DNA of 64,000 nt from positions 62,001 through 126,000 of the forward strand of contig CAZEWK010000086.1 in the NCBI GenBank assembly GCA_964515905.1, read 5' to 3'. Both the position numbers and the translations under genes were made by a program. Shown here one piece after another: positions 55,742 to 64,000 of the stretch (positions are counted from its first letter, which is position 1; each line of letters starts with the position of its first letter). This DNA comes from GCA-2712985 sp964515905 (GTDB taxonomy: Bacteria; Pseudomonadota; Alphaproteobacteria; UBA7887). Below the pieces are notes generated by a model. That model had not been told where the DNA came from. It ran no database searches and worked only from the letters and a program-made list of their open reading frames with translations.

Positions 55742-55810
55742 TGGCTAGCATTATAGGTACCAAGAGTCAGTTGTTTTCTAGAGATCCGTCTGTTTAAACG
55801 TCTGGGACAT

Positions 55811-55860
55811 AGCGCTTTGGTAGTGCAAGTGCTATTAAGCCAGAAGTCCAGAAGTTTTTT
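55811..55860 (+). promoter_or_regulatory. Possible structured leader of metK
   Basis: AGCGC (55811-55815) pairs with GTGCT (55829-55833), closing a 13-base loop that ends in TGCAA. A second segment, CTTTGG (55815-55820), could pair imperfectly with CCAGAAG (55840-55846), giving a pseudoknot-like layout, and a run of seven T follows at 55854-55860. The arrangement is loosely reminiscent of the small SAM-II class, but the conserved downstream GCTAAA element is not in the right place. I therefore do not call a riboswitch. Confidence 0.25.
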
Positions 55861-55899
55861 TGAATAGTGTTCCTGTTTTTCTCTTACTAGAGGCTAAAA

Positions 55900-57066
55900 A
55901 TGCCCGTATCTAAATATTTGTTCACTAGCGAGTCTGTATCAGAAGGTCATCCGGATAAAGTGTGTGATCTTATATCGGACGCTATAGTTGATATGTATAT
56001 AGCAGCGGACCCAAAATCCAGGGTTGCTGTAGAAACAATGGTGACTACAAATCTGATTGTAATTGCCGGTGAGACACGCGGTCCTGAAATTGCCATCAGT
56101 AAGATTGAGGAAACAGCTCGTAGAGTAGTTCGAGATGTAGGTTACGAACAAGAAGGATTCCACTGGAATGAGTCGCGAGTGGATGTTCATTTGCATCGTC
56201 AGTCCTCTGATATTGCGATCGGTGTGGACGCTGTGGGCAACAAGGATGAGGGAGCTGGGGATCAGGGAATTATGTTCGGATATGCGTGCCGTGAAACAGA
56301 TGTTTTGATGCCTGCCCCAATTTATTTTAGTCACGAGATCTTGCGATCGTTAGCACAAAAAAGGCATGCGGGAGATATGCCTGAATTGGGGCCCGATTCT
56401 AAAAGTCAAGTGACCCTTCAATATGAAAATGGACGACCGGTCCGCGCAACTTCAATCGTTGTATCTACACAGCATGCCTCTCCTTATAATCAAGATCAGA
56501 TTCGTGAGATAGTTCGACCGCATGTTGAGAACGTCCTGCCTGATGGATGGATGTGTTCGGAAAGTGAATTTTATGTTAACCCGACGGGAAGGTTCGTGAC
56601 AGGTGGGCCAGATGGTGATTGTGGACTGACAGGGAGGAAAATCATCGTTGACACATATGGGGGTGCGGCACCCCATGGTGGTGGGGCTTTTTCTGGCAAG
56701 GATCCAACTAAGGTAGACCGATCTGCAGCTTATGCAGCCAGATACCTTGCCAAGAATGTTGTTGCTGCGGGTCTTTGCGAACGCTGCACAATACAACTTG
56801 CGTATGCAATTGGTGTGTCCAAACCGCTTTCTGTTTACGTTAATGCACATGGAACGGCCGACGTTGAAGAGGATCATCTTTCTGAAGTGTTGCAAAATTT
56901 GATGGACCTATCGCCGAGGGGAATACGAGAGCATCTGGCTTTAAATCAGCCTATCTTTGAACGCACAGCCGCTTATGGCCATTTTGGGCGTGAACCTGAT
57001 GAAAGTGGGGGTTTTTCCTGGGAACGTTGTGATTTAGTTGAGAGTTTGCGTAAGGCTTTTCTGTGA
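55900..57066 (+). CDS. metK: S-adenosylmethionine synthetase
   Basis: A 388-residue enzyme making SAM from methionine and ATP. Visible: SESVSEGHPDKVCDLISDA, IGVDAVGNKDEGAGDQGIMFGYA and GGAAPHGGGAFSGKDPTKVDRSAAY (signature blocks, cited by their cores), all normal. SAM supports many methyltransferases here (rsmI, trmB, orphan methyltransferase) and the radical SAM proteins miaB and hemW. It is 33 bases before trmB, in operon orientation. Confidence 0.98.
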   Translation: MPVSKYLFTSESVSEGHPDKVCDLISDAIVDMYIAADPKSRVAVETMVTTNLIVIAGETRGPEIAISKIEETARRVVRDVGYEQEGFHWNESRVDVHLHRQSSDIAIGVDAVGNKDEGAGDQGIMFGYACRETDVLMPAPIYFSHEILRSLAQKRHAGDMPELGPDSKSQVTLQYENGRPVRATSIVVSTQHASPYNQDQIREIVRPHVENVLPDGWMCSESEFYVNPTGRFVTGGPDGDCGLTGRKIIVDTYGGAAPHGGGAFSGKDPTKVDRSAAYAARYLAKNVVAAGLCERCTIQLAYAIGVSKPLSVYVNAHGTADVEEDHLSEVLQNLMDLSPRGIREHLALNQPIFERTAAYGHFGREPDESGGFSWERCDLVESLRKAFL

Positions 57067-57098
57067 TATTTCTTTAGTAGGATCTGAAGATTTAGCAA

Positions 57099-57800
57099 AT
57101 GGTTTATGGAAGGCGTAAGGGTCGAACAATGCGCCCGCGGCGTAAAGCATTAGTCAATTCTCTGCTGCCCCAGATCCGTATTAAAGTAGAATCCTGTGAA
57201 GAACGGTCTCCTTTACTAAATCTTGAACAGATATTTAGATGGGATCCTAAGGAAGTTTGGTTGGAAATAGGATTCGGTGCGGGCGAGCATCTCGCGAATC
57301 TAGCGCAAATCAATCCTAAAGTGGGGTTTATAGGGTGTGATCCATTTTTGGAAGGTGTTGGAAAGCTTTTATCCCAGATAGACTCATATAATCTGAATAA
57401 TATTCGTATTTTCCCGGGAGATGCTCGAAAACTGATGCCTGCCTTGCCGTCATCCTGCTTAGGGAAGGTGTTACTTCTATTCCCCGATCCATGGCCCAAA
57501 TACCGGCACCATAAACGGCGAATAGTTAATCAAGTATTCTTAGATTCCGTTGAACGCATTTTATGTAATGAAGGAGAATTCGTCGTCGCGACAGATCATG
57601 AAGAATATGGGAATTGGATATTAAACCAGCTATTGCGCCATGATGCATTTTGTCGGGCGGCCCATATAACCACCGACTGGACTATTCGACCAGAACTCGG
57701 GGAGCGTACACGTTATGAAGATAAGGCGTTGCGGGCTGGCAGGAATTGTTACTATTTACGGTTTCGGAAATTGGATATTGACAGAAGGCTGCATGATTAG
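57099..57800 (+). CDS. trmB: tRNA (guanine-N7)-methyltransferase
   Basis: A 233-residue enzyme that methylates G46 of tRNA variable loops. Visible: LEIGFGAGEHLANLA (SAM loop), IGCDPFLEGV, LLFPDPWPKYRHHKRRIV with the tRNA/substrate motif, and EYGNWILNQ with RTRYEDKALRAG at the end. N-terminal basic extension of about 10 residues. ATG 57129 (MRPRRKALV) is an alternative start. Confidence 0.95.
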   Translation: MVYGRRKGRTMRPRRKALVNSLLPQIRIKVESCEERSPLLNLEQIFRWDPKEVWLEIGFGAGEHLANLAQINPKVGFIGCDPFLEGVGKLLSQIDSYNLNNIRIFPGDARKLMPALPSSCLGKVLLLFPDPWPKYRHHKRRIVNQVFLDSVERILCNEGEFVVATDHEEYGNWILNQLLRHDAFCRAAHITTDWTIRPELGERTRYEDKALRAGRNCYYLRFRKLDIDRRLHD

Positions 57801-57859
57801 GCGGAGGGGAGGGTCCCTAAATGCTTGAAGGTAGCCATAAAGCTGTTATAAAGGTAGGA

Positions 57860-57879
57860 AAGCCTGGTTACCAAGGCTT
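57860..57879 (+). promoter_or_regulatory. Upstream hairpin in rimP leader
   Basis: AAGCCTGG (57860-57867), TTA loop, CCAAGGCTT (57871-57879): an eight-base stem with one bulged A. It stands 15 bases before the terminator hairpin and together they form a two-hairpin leader of the rimP-nusA-infB operon. A regulatory role is inferred. Confidence 0.4.
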
Positions 57880-57892
57880 GTAATTAGTTTGG

Positions 57893-57921
57893 ACGTGGGC
57901 TGTGGGCCCACTTTTTATTTT
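57893..57921 (+). terminator. Intrinsic terminator upstream of rimP
   Basis: GTGGGC (57895-57900), TGTGG loop, GCCCAC (57906-57911), then TTTTTATTTT. This is a textbook rho-independent terminator of six GC-rich pairs. It either ends the metK-trmB transcript or acts as an attenuator 45 bases before rimP, since NusA-containing operons are often autoregulated at this point. Confidence 0.75.
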
Positions 57922-57965
57922 GGGTAGCCGCTACAGTGTAACGTGTGGATACGGACGGTAGAGCG

Positions 57966-58466
57966 ATGAACCAGGTTGAGGACATAGAACGTTTGATTGC
58001 GCCGGCGTTAATGCCAGCAGGTTACGACTTAGTGAGGGTTTGCGTATCTGAATCTGGACGCCGAACTTTGCAGCTAATGGTAGAGAGATTGGATGGGGTA
58101 GCTATTTCAGTGAATGACTGTGCAACCGTTAGTAAAACAGTTTCGGTCCTTTTGGATGCCGAAGATCCGATCAGCGGTCATTATGATCTTGAGGTAAGTT
58201 CGCCTGGTATTGACCGCCCCTTAATAAGGGAGGAGGATTTCAACAGTTATCTGGGTTTTGATGTGGAAGTGCAGACAAAGAAGAAAATCAGTGGCCAGAA
58301 AAAATTTTGTGGCAGATTGGTCAAAGTGACTGAACTGGCTGTGAGCCTGAGTATTTGTGCTGTAGAGAAGACCATCGAAATACCGTTTTTGAGTATCAAG
58401 GATGCCAAGCTGAGTTTAACGGAAGATCTTCTTTTATCATCTCGGAGTAGTACTGATAATGAGTGA
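57966..58466 (+). CDS. rimP: Ribosome maturation factor RimP
   Basis: A 166-residue factor for 30S assembly. Visible: the N-terminal RLIAPALMPAGYDLVRV, the LLDAEDPISGHYDLEVSSPGIDRPL signature (cited by its core SSPGIDRPL), and a C-terminal SH3-like domain (KKFCGRLVKVTELAVSLSI). The frame is open from GTG 57945, but that codon has no ribosome site and falls in the GTGTGG after the terminator; ATG 57966 matches the family start. Overlaps nusA by eight bases. Confidence 0.92.
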   Translation: MNQVEDIERLIAPALMPAGYDLVRVCVSESGRRTLQLMVERLDGVAISVNDCATVSKTVSVLLDAEDPISGHYDLEVSSPGIDRPLIREEDFNSYLGFDVEVQTKKKISGQKKFCGRLVKVTELAVSLSICAVEKTIEIPFLSIKDAKLSLTEDLLLSSRSSTDNE

Positions 58467-60072
58467 AGTGGTATCGGAAGACATTAAACAGGGTCTTGTG
58501 CGGCCAGAATTACTGCATGTGGCCGATGCAGTGGCTCGGGATAAAAACATCGACCGTGAAATCGTCATACGGGCGATGGAACAAGCTATTCAAACGGCAA
58601 GTCGCAGAAAATATGGCCAAGAATTGGATATTCGTGCGGAGATTGACCGTTCTACAGGGGAAATACGACTAGCCCGTGTTAGAAAAATAGTTGAAGAAGT
58701 CGAAGACGATGCTACTGAAATAAATCTTGAGATGGCCCAATCCATTAATCCTGTTTTGACGATAGATGGAGAGGTGACCGAAGCTCTGCCTCCTATTGAT
58801 TTAGGTCGGGTAGCTGCACAAGCGGCGAAGCAAGTCATTGTGCAGCGGGTCCGGGAGGCAGAACGTGCCCGCCAATATGAGGAATTTAAGGATAGAGCCG
58901 GCGAAATCGTTAACGGTGTAGTAAAACGGACGGAATATGGCAACGTAATAGTCGACCTTGGGCGTGGTGAAGCTGTATTGCGACGTGACGAAGCTTTGCC
59001 CCGTGAAACGTTTCGGAACGGCGATCGTGCCCGTGCACTGATTTACGAAGTTCGAGAAGAAACCAGAGGACCACAGATTTTTCTTTCTCGGACACGACCA
59101 GAACTTATGGCCAAGTTGTTTAGCCAAGAGGTGCCGGAGATATATGATGGAATAATCGAAATTAAATCTGTGGCGCGTGATCCTGGGAGCAGGGCAAAAA
59201 TCGCAGTCTTATCAAATGATTCAAGTATAGATCCTGTTGGGGCATGCGTTGGCATGCGTGGGAGTAGAGTGCAGGCGGTTGTTAATGAACTGCAAGGAGA
59301 AAAGATTGATATAATTCAATGGAATCCTGATCCTGCAACGTTCATTGTAAATGCGTTGGCCCCTGCCGAAGTTACTAAGGTTGTTTTGGACGAGGAACAA
59401 AGGCGTATCGAGGTTGTCGTTCCTGATGACCAACTAAGCTTGGCCATAGGACGCCGTGGTCAAAATGTCCGACTCGCTTCAAACCTGACGAGTTGGGAAA
59501 TTGATATTATGACGGAGCAACAAGAATCAGACCGTAGAGTTGAAGAATTTAGAGTCGCATCGCAAGCATTTATCGATCACTTAAACGTTGATGAGGTCAT
59601 CGCACACCTACTAGTGACAGAGGGGTTCAGCGATGTAGAATCAGTGGCGTTCGTCCCAATTGAGGAGTTGGGAGAAATAGAGGGATTTGACGAATCTCTC
59701 GCCGCTGAGTTGCGGCAACGAGCACAAAATTATCTGGTGGAGCGGGATGAAAAACTAGTTCAAGAGTGGAAATCTTTAGGAGTAAGTGAAGAAATAGCTG
59801 CCATTGAAATGTTGTCGGCAGGGATGGCTGTCTCATTAGGGAATGCTGGAGTGATGTCCTTAGATGATCTTGCGGGGTTAGCTAGCGACGAACTTCGAGA
59901 AATCGTTGGCGAAAAAGAACTGTCAACTGATGAGGCAGATTCTGTCATTATGGCAGCGAGAGCCCATTGGTTTGCGGAGGAGGCTGGGGGCCAAAGCCAG
60001 GATATGGTTGCAGCAGGGGAAGAAGTTTCAACCCAGGATACCAGTGATGACAGTGGTAAGACAATTAACTGA
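58459..60072 (+). CDS. nusA: Transcription termination/antitermination protein NusA
   Basis: A 537-residue elongation factor. Domains in order: N-terminal RNAP-binding domain (about 1-130), S1 (IVNGVVKRTEYGNVIVDLGRGEAVL, about 140-200), two KH domains (VGACVGMRGSRVQAVVNELQGEKIDI and LSLAIGRRGQNVRLASNLTSWEIDI), then two acidic helical repeats (about 370-430 and 445-510) that bind alpha-CTD. All present, length normal. It is followed by infB with 105 bases between, where most alphaproteobacteria have ylxR. Confidence 0.97.
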   Translation: MSEVVSEDIKQGLVRPELLHVADAVARDKNIDREIVIRAMEQAIQTASRRKYGQELDIRAEIDRSTGEIRLARVRKIVEEVEDDATEINLEMAQSINPVLTIDGEVTEALPPIDLGRVAAQAAKQVIVQRVREAERARQYEEFKDRAGEIVNGVVKRTEYGNVIVDLGRGEAVLRRDEALPRETFRNGDRARALIYEVREETRGPQIFLSRTRPELMAKLFSQEVPEIYDGIIEIKSVARDPGSRAKIAVLSNDSSIDPVGACVGMRGSRVQAVVNELQGEKIDIIQWNPDPATFIVNALAPAEVTKVVLDEEQRRIEVVVPDDQLSLAIGRRGQNVRLASNLTSWEIDIMTEQQESDRRVEEFRVASQAFIDHLNVDEVIAHLLVTEGFSDVESVAFVPIEELGEIEGFDESLAAELRQRAQNYLVERDEKLVQEWKSLGVSEEIAAIEMLSAGMAVSLGNAGVMSLDDLAGLASDELREIVGEKELSTDEADSVIMAARAHWFAEEAGGQSQDMVAAGEEVSTQDTSDDSGKTIN

Positions 60073-60177
60073 TGTGTTCAGTGTAAATGCGATTATTGTA
60101 CAATTGGCGCATCCATTTGACGACTCAAATTGGAGGTTGTTTGAACGGAGTTTCAAACAACGTTACAAAGTGGTGCT

Positions 60178-62793
60178 ATGACAGATAAAGAACTGCAGGA
60201 CCGTAACAACACTGAAGAGAAGCCCTTGGGGTTAACTCGTCCTGGTCGCTTAGAGTTGAGAAAAACAGTTGAGAGTGGACAGGTGCGCCAAAGTTTTTCG
60301 CACGGCAGGACTAAAACAGTTCAGGTGGAGAAAAGAAAAAAGCGAACCTTTAAGAGAACACATGCCGGTAAAATGACGGAAGTGCAGGAGTTGGAAGAAC
60401 GGAAGGTTCTGGAAACTGCGGTACAGACAGATGAGTCTGATCCAAATGCTATAATTCTGGCCCGCCATTTGACCGAAAAAGAGCGCGCAGTGCGGGCGGA
60501 AGCGTTGGAAGGTGCGTTGAAGGCTGAGAATGAAGCGCGTGACGTCGAACTTCTCGAAGAGCCCCAATTAAGTGAAGAGGTTGAACTATCAGAGGTTTCC
60601 TTAGAAACAATTGATTCCGATATGGAGCAGGAAGGCATTGAATCTAAGGAAACAAAACAAGCCTTGCCCGCGGAGAAATCTGAGAACGATGTTACCGCAA
60701 CTTCTAACGAACCAGAGTCTAACGTCGAAACAGATGTTAAAAAGGTTGACCCGACTGTTGTGGATAAATCTAGCGCAAAAAAACGTGAAACGGAAACTGA
60801 TGGCGGGGAAAAGGATCGTAATAGTAAATCCAAAAAGAGAGGAGATGGTAAGCGGCTTTCAATAGAGAGGCGAGGTTCTCAACAGAGGCGTCGGGCAGGA
60901 AAGATGACCGTGGTACAAGCCCTGAATGAGGAAGATCGTCAGAGAAGTTTAGCTTCCGTGCGGCGAGCGCGTGAACGGGAAAAGCGCAATGCGGAAGTAG
61001 ATGAAAACAGACAGGAAACACGGAAAATTGTCCGAGATGTTGTGATTCCCGAGATAATAACTGTGCAGGAACTCGCGAATCGAATGGCCGTGCGTGGGGG
61101 AGATGTTGTTAAAGCTTTAATGAAGATGGGTGTTATGGCAACCATCAATGAAGTAATTGAAGGTGACACAGCTGAACTAGTCGTCGATGAGTTTGGTCAT
61201 ACGGCTAAAAGAGTAAGTGAATCCGATGTAGAAATCGGGCTGAAAGGCGATGAAGATGGTTCCGAGATGCTCGTCGAAAGGCCGCCGGTTGTTACCGTGA
61301 TGGGTCACGTAGACCATGGTAAGACTTCATTGCTAGATGCACTGCGTAATGCCAATGTCGTTGGCGGAGAGGCTGGTGGAATCACGCAGCATATAGGGGC
61401 GTACCAAGTTGAAACTGCAGACGGAAAGAGAATTACCTTCATTGATACGCCGGGACACGAAGCATTCACTCAAATGCGTGCGAGGGGAGCTAGTGCTACA
61501 GATATCGTGGTTTTAGTGATTGCAGCAGACGATGGTGTGATGCCGCAAACAGCTGAAGCTATACAGCATGCTAAGGCCGCTAACGTACCAGTTATTGTAG
61601 CTATCAATAAAACGGACCTACCAAATTCAGATGTTGAGAAAGTAAAAAATGAATTACTTCAGCACGATGTGATTCTAGAACATGTTGGTGGCGAGGTCCT
61701 CGCGGTTGAGGTGTCGGCAAAGGAACGTTTGAACCTGGATAAGCTACTTGAAACAATAAACTTGCAATCAGAGTTGCTGGAACTAAAAGCTAATCCAGAT
61801 CGCCCAGGTGAAGGGGTTGTTGTAGAGTCACGGCTAGAGAAAGGTAAGGGTGTTGTGGCGACAGTTCTGGTCAAGCGTGGGACGATCCGTACGGGGGATA
61901 TTCTAGTGGCAGGGGCCGCTTGGGGCCGTGTTAGATCCTTGCTAAATGATAGGGGTGAACAGGTACCGACTGCAGCACCATCATTGCCAGTTGAAGTGTT
62001 GGGGCTAAATGAGACTCCTGGTGCCGGTGACGAAGTTGTTGTAGTTGAAAGCGAGGCCCGAGGGCGGGAAGTGACAGAGTATCGAGGAAAGGTAGTAAAA
62101 GATCAGTTGGCGGTTGCCGGTCGCCGTGGGACCGTAGAGCAGATGTTTACGCAAATTGCGGAGGGCGAAGCGAGTGAAGTCCCACTCGTGGTAAAAGCGG
62201 ATGTTCATGGTTCTTTAGAGGCAATTTTATCGAGCATAACTCAACTTGGTACAGACGAAGTAAAGGTGAAAATCTTATTATCTGGTGTGGGTGGGATAAA
62301 TGAATCAGATATATCGTTGGCTGCGGCATCGGATGCATTTGCGGTAGGGTTTAATGTCCGTGCTGACGCACCTGCACGGGCATTGGCTCGCCGAGACGGG
62401 GTTGATATTAAGTATTATTCGATAATATATGAGCTTCTTGAGGATATCGGAAACTTGATGTCGGGTTTGCTTGCTCCAACAATAGTGGAAAGTACTCTCG
62501 GATATGCACGCGTGAAACAGGTTTTCACTATTTCTAAAATCGGAAAAATTGCTGGCTGTGAAATTACAGAAGGAATAGCGAAAACGGGAGCTAAGGTGCG
62601 TCTTTTACGAGACAATTTAGTTCTTCATACTGGTCAAATGTCCACTTTAAGACGCCATAAGGACGATGTTCGAGAGGTAAAAGAAGGACTCGAATGTGGT
62701 ATTGGATTAGAGAAATATCATGATATTAAAGAAGGAGACGTGCTAGAGCTTTTTGAGGCGAAGGAAGTAGCGCGTTCGATCTCTAAGGACTAA
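60178..62793 (+). CDS. infB: Translation initiation factor IF-2
   Basis: An 871-residue GTPase that brings initiator tRNA to the 30S. N-terminal IF2-assoc region and charged linker (about 1-290), IF2_N domain (about 300-350, ELANRMAVRGGDVVKALMKMG), G domain with G1 GHVDHGKTSLL, G3 DTPGHEAF and G4 NKTD, then domains II-IV. The glutamate- and lysine-rich linker is long, as in alphaproteobacteria. It is followed by rbfA with a 22-base gap. Confidence 0.97.
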   Translation: MTDKELQDRNNTEEKPLGLTRPGRLELRKTVESGQVRQSFSHGRTKTVQVEKRKKRTFKRTHAGKMTEVQELEERKVLETAVQTDESDPNAIILARHLTEKERAVRAEALEGALKAENEARDVELLEEPQLSEEVELSEVSLETIDSDMEQEGIESKETKQALPAEKSENDVTATSNEPESNVETDVKKVDPTVVDKSSAKKRETETDGGEKDRNSKSKKRGDGKRLSIERRGSQQRRRAGKMTVVQALNEEDRQRSLASVRRAREREKRNAEVDENRQETRKIVRDVVIPEIITVQELANRMAVRGGDVVKALMKMGVMATINEVIEGDTAELVVDEFGHTAKRVSESDVEIGLKGDEDGSEMLVERPPVVTVMGHVDHGKTSLLDALRNANVVGGEAGGITQHIGAYQVETADGKRITFIDTPGHEAFTQMRARGASATDIVVLVIAADDGVMPQTAEAIQHAKAANVPVIVAINKTDLPNSDVEKVKNELLQHDVILEHVGGEVLAVEVSAKERLNLDKLLETINLQSELLELKANPDRPGEGVVVESRLEKGKGVVATVLVKRGTIRTGDILVAGAAWGRVRSLLNDRGEQVPTAAPSLPVEVLGLNETPGAGDEVVVVESEARGREVTEYRGKVVKDQLAVAGRRGTVEQMFTQIAEGEASEVPLVVKADVHGSLEAILSSITQLGTDEVKVKILLSGVGGINESDISLAAASDAFAVGFNVRADAPARALARRDGVDIKYYSIIYELLEDIGNLMSGLLAPTIVESTLGYARVKQVFTISKIGKIAGCEITEGIAKTGAKVRLLRDNLVLHTGQMSTLRRHKDDVREVKEGLECGIGLEKYHDIKEGDVLELFEAKEVARSISKD

Positions 62794-62815
62794 TAAGAAA
62801 TATAAGTTCGTCGTT

Positions 62816-63253
62816 ATGATACAACGCTTTTCATCGGATGACCGTTCTGATTTGTCAAAACAGCGCCAACTTCGTATTGGTGAATTATTACGTCATGAAC
62901 TTTGTGATATTTTTCTCAGAGACAATTTACGGGATCCGCGCTTGGCTGGTAGTTCGATCACGATTTCAGAGGTCAGAGTTAGTCCGGACTTACGTTATGC
63001 TACGGCCTACGTTTCACTGTTTGGAAAAGGCAATATGGAGACCGTACTTAAAGGTTTAAAACGTGCCGCACCTTATTTGGGGAGGAGAGTAGCGAGCGCA
63101 GTAAAACTTCGCAATTCGCCCAAATTTGACTTCGTTGCTGATGCTTCTGTTGAGCAAGCGGTACGAATCGACGCTTTGTTGCGTCGCCCTGCGGTAACTA
63201 GAGATTTGTCGGGTCGAAAGGGACCGGGTAAAATATATGTGCCCGGGGAATAG
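62816..63253 (+). CDS. rbfA: 30S ribosome-binding factor A
   Basis: A 145-residue KH-fold cold-shock factor for late 16S/30S maturation. Visible: RQLRIGELLRHELCDIF, ITISEVRVSPDLRYATAYVSLFG and the C-terminal PKFDFVADASVEQAVRIDALL. Its 3' end overlaps truB by 17 bases, so translation is coupled. Confidence 0.95.
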   Translation: MIQRFSSDDRSDLSKQRQLRIGELLRHELCDIFLRDNLRDPRLAGSSITISEVRVSPDLRYATAYVSLFGKGNMETVLKGLKRAAPYLGRRVASAVKLRNSPKFDFVADASVEQAVRIDALLRRPAVTRDLSGRKGPGKIYVPGE

Positions 63254-64000
63254 TGGTGTAACCCCTTCCAAGAAAGGAAAGGTTCACTTACATGGATGGT
63301 TTGCTATCGATAAACCTATCGGTATGACATCCACTCAGGTCGTATCTCGGGTGCGACGGCTAACATCATCGTTTAAAGCAGGCCACGGCGGAACACTAGA
63401 TCCTCTAGCCTCAGGTATCTTACCGATTGCTCTCGGGGAAGCCACTAAAACGGTATCTTTTGTCGTGGACAGTAGAAAGCACTACCGCTTTACTATCAGG
63501 TGGGGACAGCGTCGTGATACCGATGATGCGGAAGGGAGAGTCGTAGAGCGAAGAGACTTGCGACCGAGCGCTGACGACATAAATAGAGCCCTACCCAAAT
63601 TCATCGGTAGGATTATGCAAAAACCTCCTAATTATTCTGCCGTTAAGGTAGGAGGGAAAAGAGCTTATGATTTAGCCCGACAGGCTAAACCACTCGATCT
63701 TAAGCCGCGTCCGATATTGATTGAACGTTTGCGTCTGATTGAGGTATTAGATGCTGATCACGCGTCTTTTGAGCTTGAATGTGGGAAAGGGGGATACGTC
63801 AGGGCGTTGGCTCGGGACCTTGCCGCTGAGTTGGGGACAGCAGGGTATGTTTCGGCACTGCGTCGCACAAAGGTTGGGCCGTTTACCATGGATAAAGCGA
63901 TTTCACTTGCCGAATTGGAAGCGCTCAACGATAGTGCGTCCTTTAGTGGTCGTTTGTTGCCTCTGATTGAAGGTTTGGCCGGTGTTCCAAACTTAGTGAT
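63237..64000 (+). CDS. truB: tRNA pseudouridine(55) synthase TruB (partial, C-terminus outside window)
   Basis: About 254 codons are visible. The ATG at 63237 overlaps the end of rbfA by 17 bases and gives MCPGNSGVTPSKKGKVHLHG, then the core GWFAIDKPIGMTSTQVVSRV, GHGGTLDPLASGILPIALGEATK with the catalytic Asp, and YRFTIRWGQRRDTDDAEG. TruB makes pseudouridine at position 55 in the tRNA T loop. rpsO and pnp usually follow in this operon. Confidence 0.95.
   Translation, partial: MCPGNSGVTPSKKGKVHLHGWFAIDKPIGMTSTQVVSRVRRLTSSFKAGHGGTLDPLASGILPIALGEATKTVSFVVDSRKHYRFTIRWGQRRDTDDAEGRVVERRDLRPSADDINRALPKFIGRIMQKPPNYSAVKVGGKRAYDLARQAKPLDLKPRPILIERLRLIEVLDADHASFELECGKGGYVRALARDLAAELGTAGYVSALRRTKVGPFTMDKAISLAELEALNDSASFSGRLLPLIEGLAGVPNLV

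Noticed and set aside
55811..55860. SAM-II riboswitch before metK
   Set aside because: Only the GCAAG-like loop and a weak closing stem resemble the class; the conserved GCTAAA near the ribosome site is not placed correctly.
59906..60181. 91-codon plus-strand frame spanning the nusA 3' end and the gap before infB
   Set aside because: It overlaps nusA in another frame, lacks any DUF448/YlxR motif, and its composition is that of a frame shadow.
1..64000. tRNA, rRNA, CRISPR, insertion-sequence and prophage signals
   Set aside because: Scanning intergenic regions gave no cloverleaf, repeat array, transposase or phage gene; the window is ordinary core chromosome.

Overview
The window is a gene-dense chromosomal segment from an alphaproteobacterium, most likely an uncultured Rhodospirillales-like lineage with moderate to low GC. 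The evidence is gene order and content: secB, a Tim44-like protein, mltA, an Smr protein and hslUV next to a his operon; lppC, rsmI, hemW, rdgB, rph and hrcA-grpE-dnaK-dnaJ; mutS-glnD; tsaB-rimI-fur-olsB-plsC; miaB-phoH-ybeY-corC-lnt-metK-trmB-rimP-nusA-infB-rbfA-truB. All of these are recognisable alphaproteobacterial neighbourhoods. The lineage call is inference from synteny and protein character; no 16S gene is present.

Layout. 1-5.1 kb: export, envelope and proteolysis genes (secB partial, Tim44-like, mltA, Smr, hslV-hslU). 5.4-10.3 kb: a histidine operon (hisB, DUF2628, hisH, GNAT, hisA, hisF, hisI, hisE) followed by a HIT protein. 10.4-17.9 kb: an SDR dehydrogenase, gshB, a BON lipoprotein, rsmI, lppC, hemW, rdgB and rph. 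18.0-24.0 kb: the chaperone cluster hrcA-grpE-dnaK-dnaJ, then dapB. 24.1-28.6 kb: DUF2244, nth, a PfkB kinase, an AmpG-like transporter and a methyltransferase. 28.7-36.8 kb: a response-regulator remnant, maeB, mutS and glnD. 36.9-39.8 kb: an inserted catabolic pair (enolase-superfamily enzyme and amidohydrolase). 40.0-48.4 kb: murJ, trpS, TSUP transporter, TIGR02186, UspA, a degenerate deacetylase-like protein, tsaB, rimI, TusA-like and fur. 48.4-55.7 kb: olsB, plsC, miaB, phoH, ybeY, corC and lnt. 55.9-64 kb: metK, trmB, then the rimP-nusA-infB-rbfA-truB translation/transcription operon, cut off by the window edge.

Nearly everything is housekeeping and vertically conserved. I see no phage, insertion sequence, CRISPR array, defence island, secondary-metabolite cluster, rRNA or tRNA. 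No stretch longer than 300 bases lacks a gene; the longest gap is about 260 bases at 28.6-28.8 kb, and it contains a decayed gene end. I did not find a convincing new multi-gene system.

The points worth a second look are local: a 27-codon response-regulator remnant after maeB; a NodB-fold protein that has lost its metal ligands; apparent absence of yraN (after rsmI) and ylxR (between nusA and infB) from their usual positions; a two-hairpin leader with an intrinsic terminator before rimP; a structured metK leader; a head-to-head 5' overlap of rsmI and lppC; and a heat-shock-type promoter before dnaK. Many start codons are GTG or TTG, so several starts given here are judgement calls based on family N-termini and Shine-Dalgarno position.
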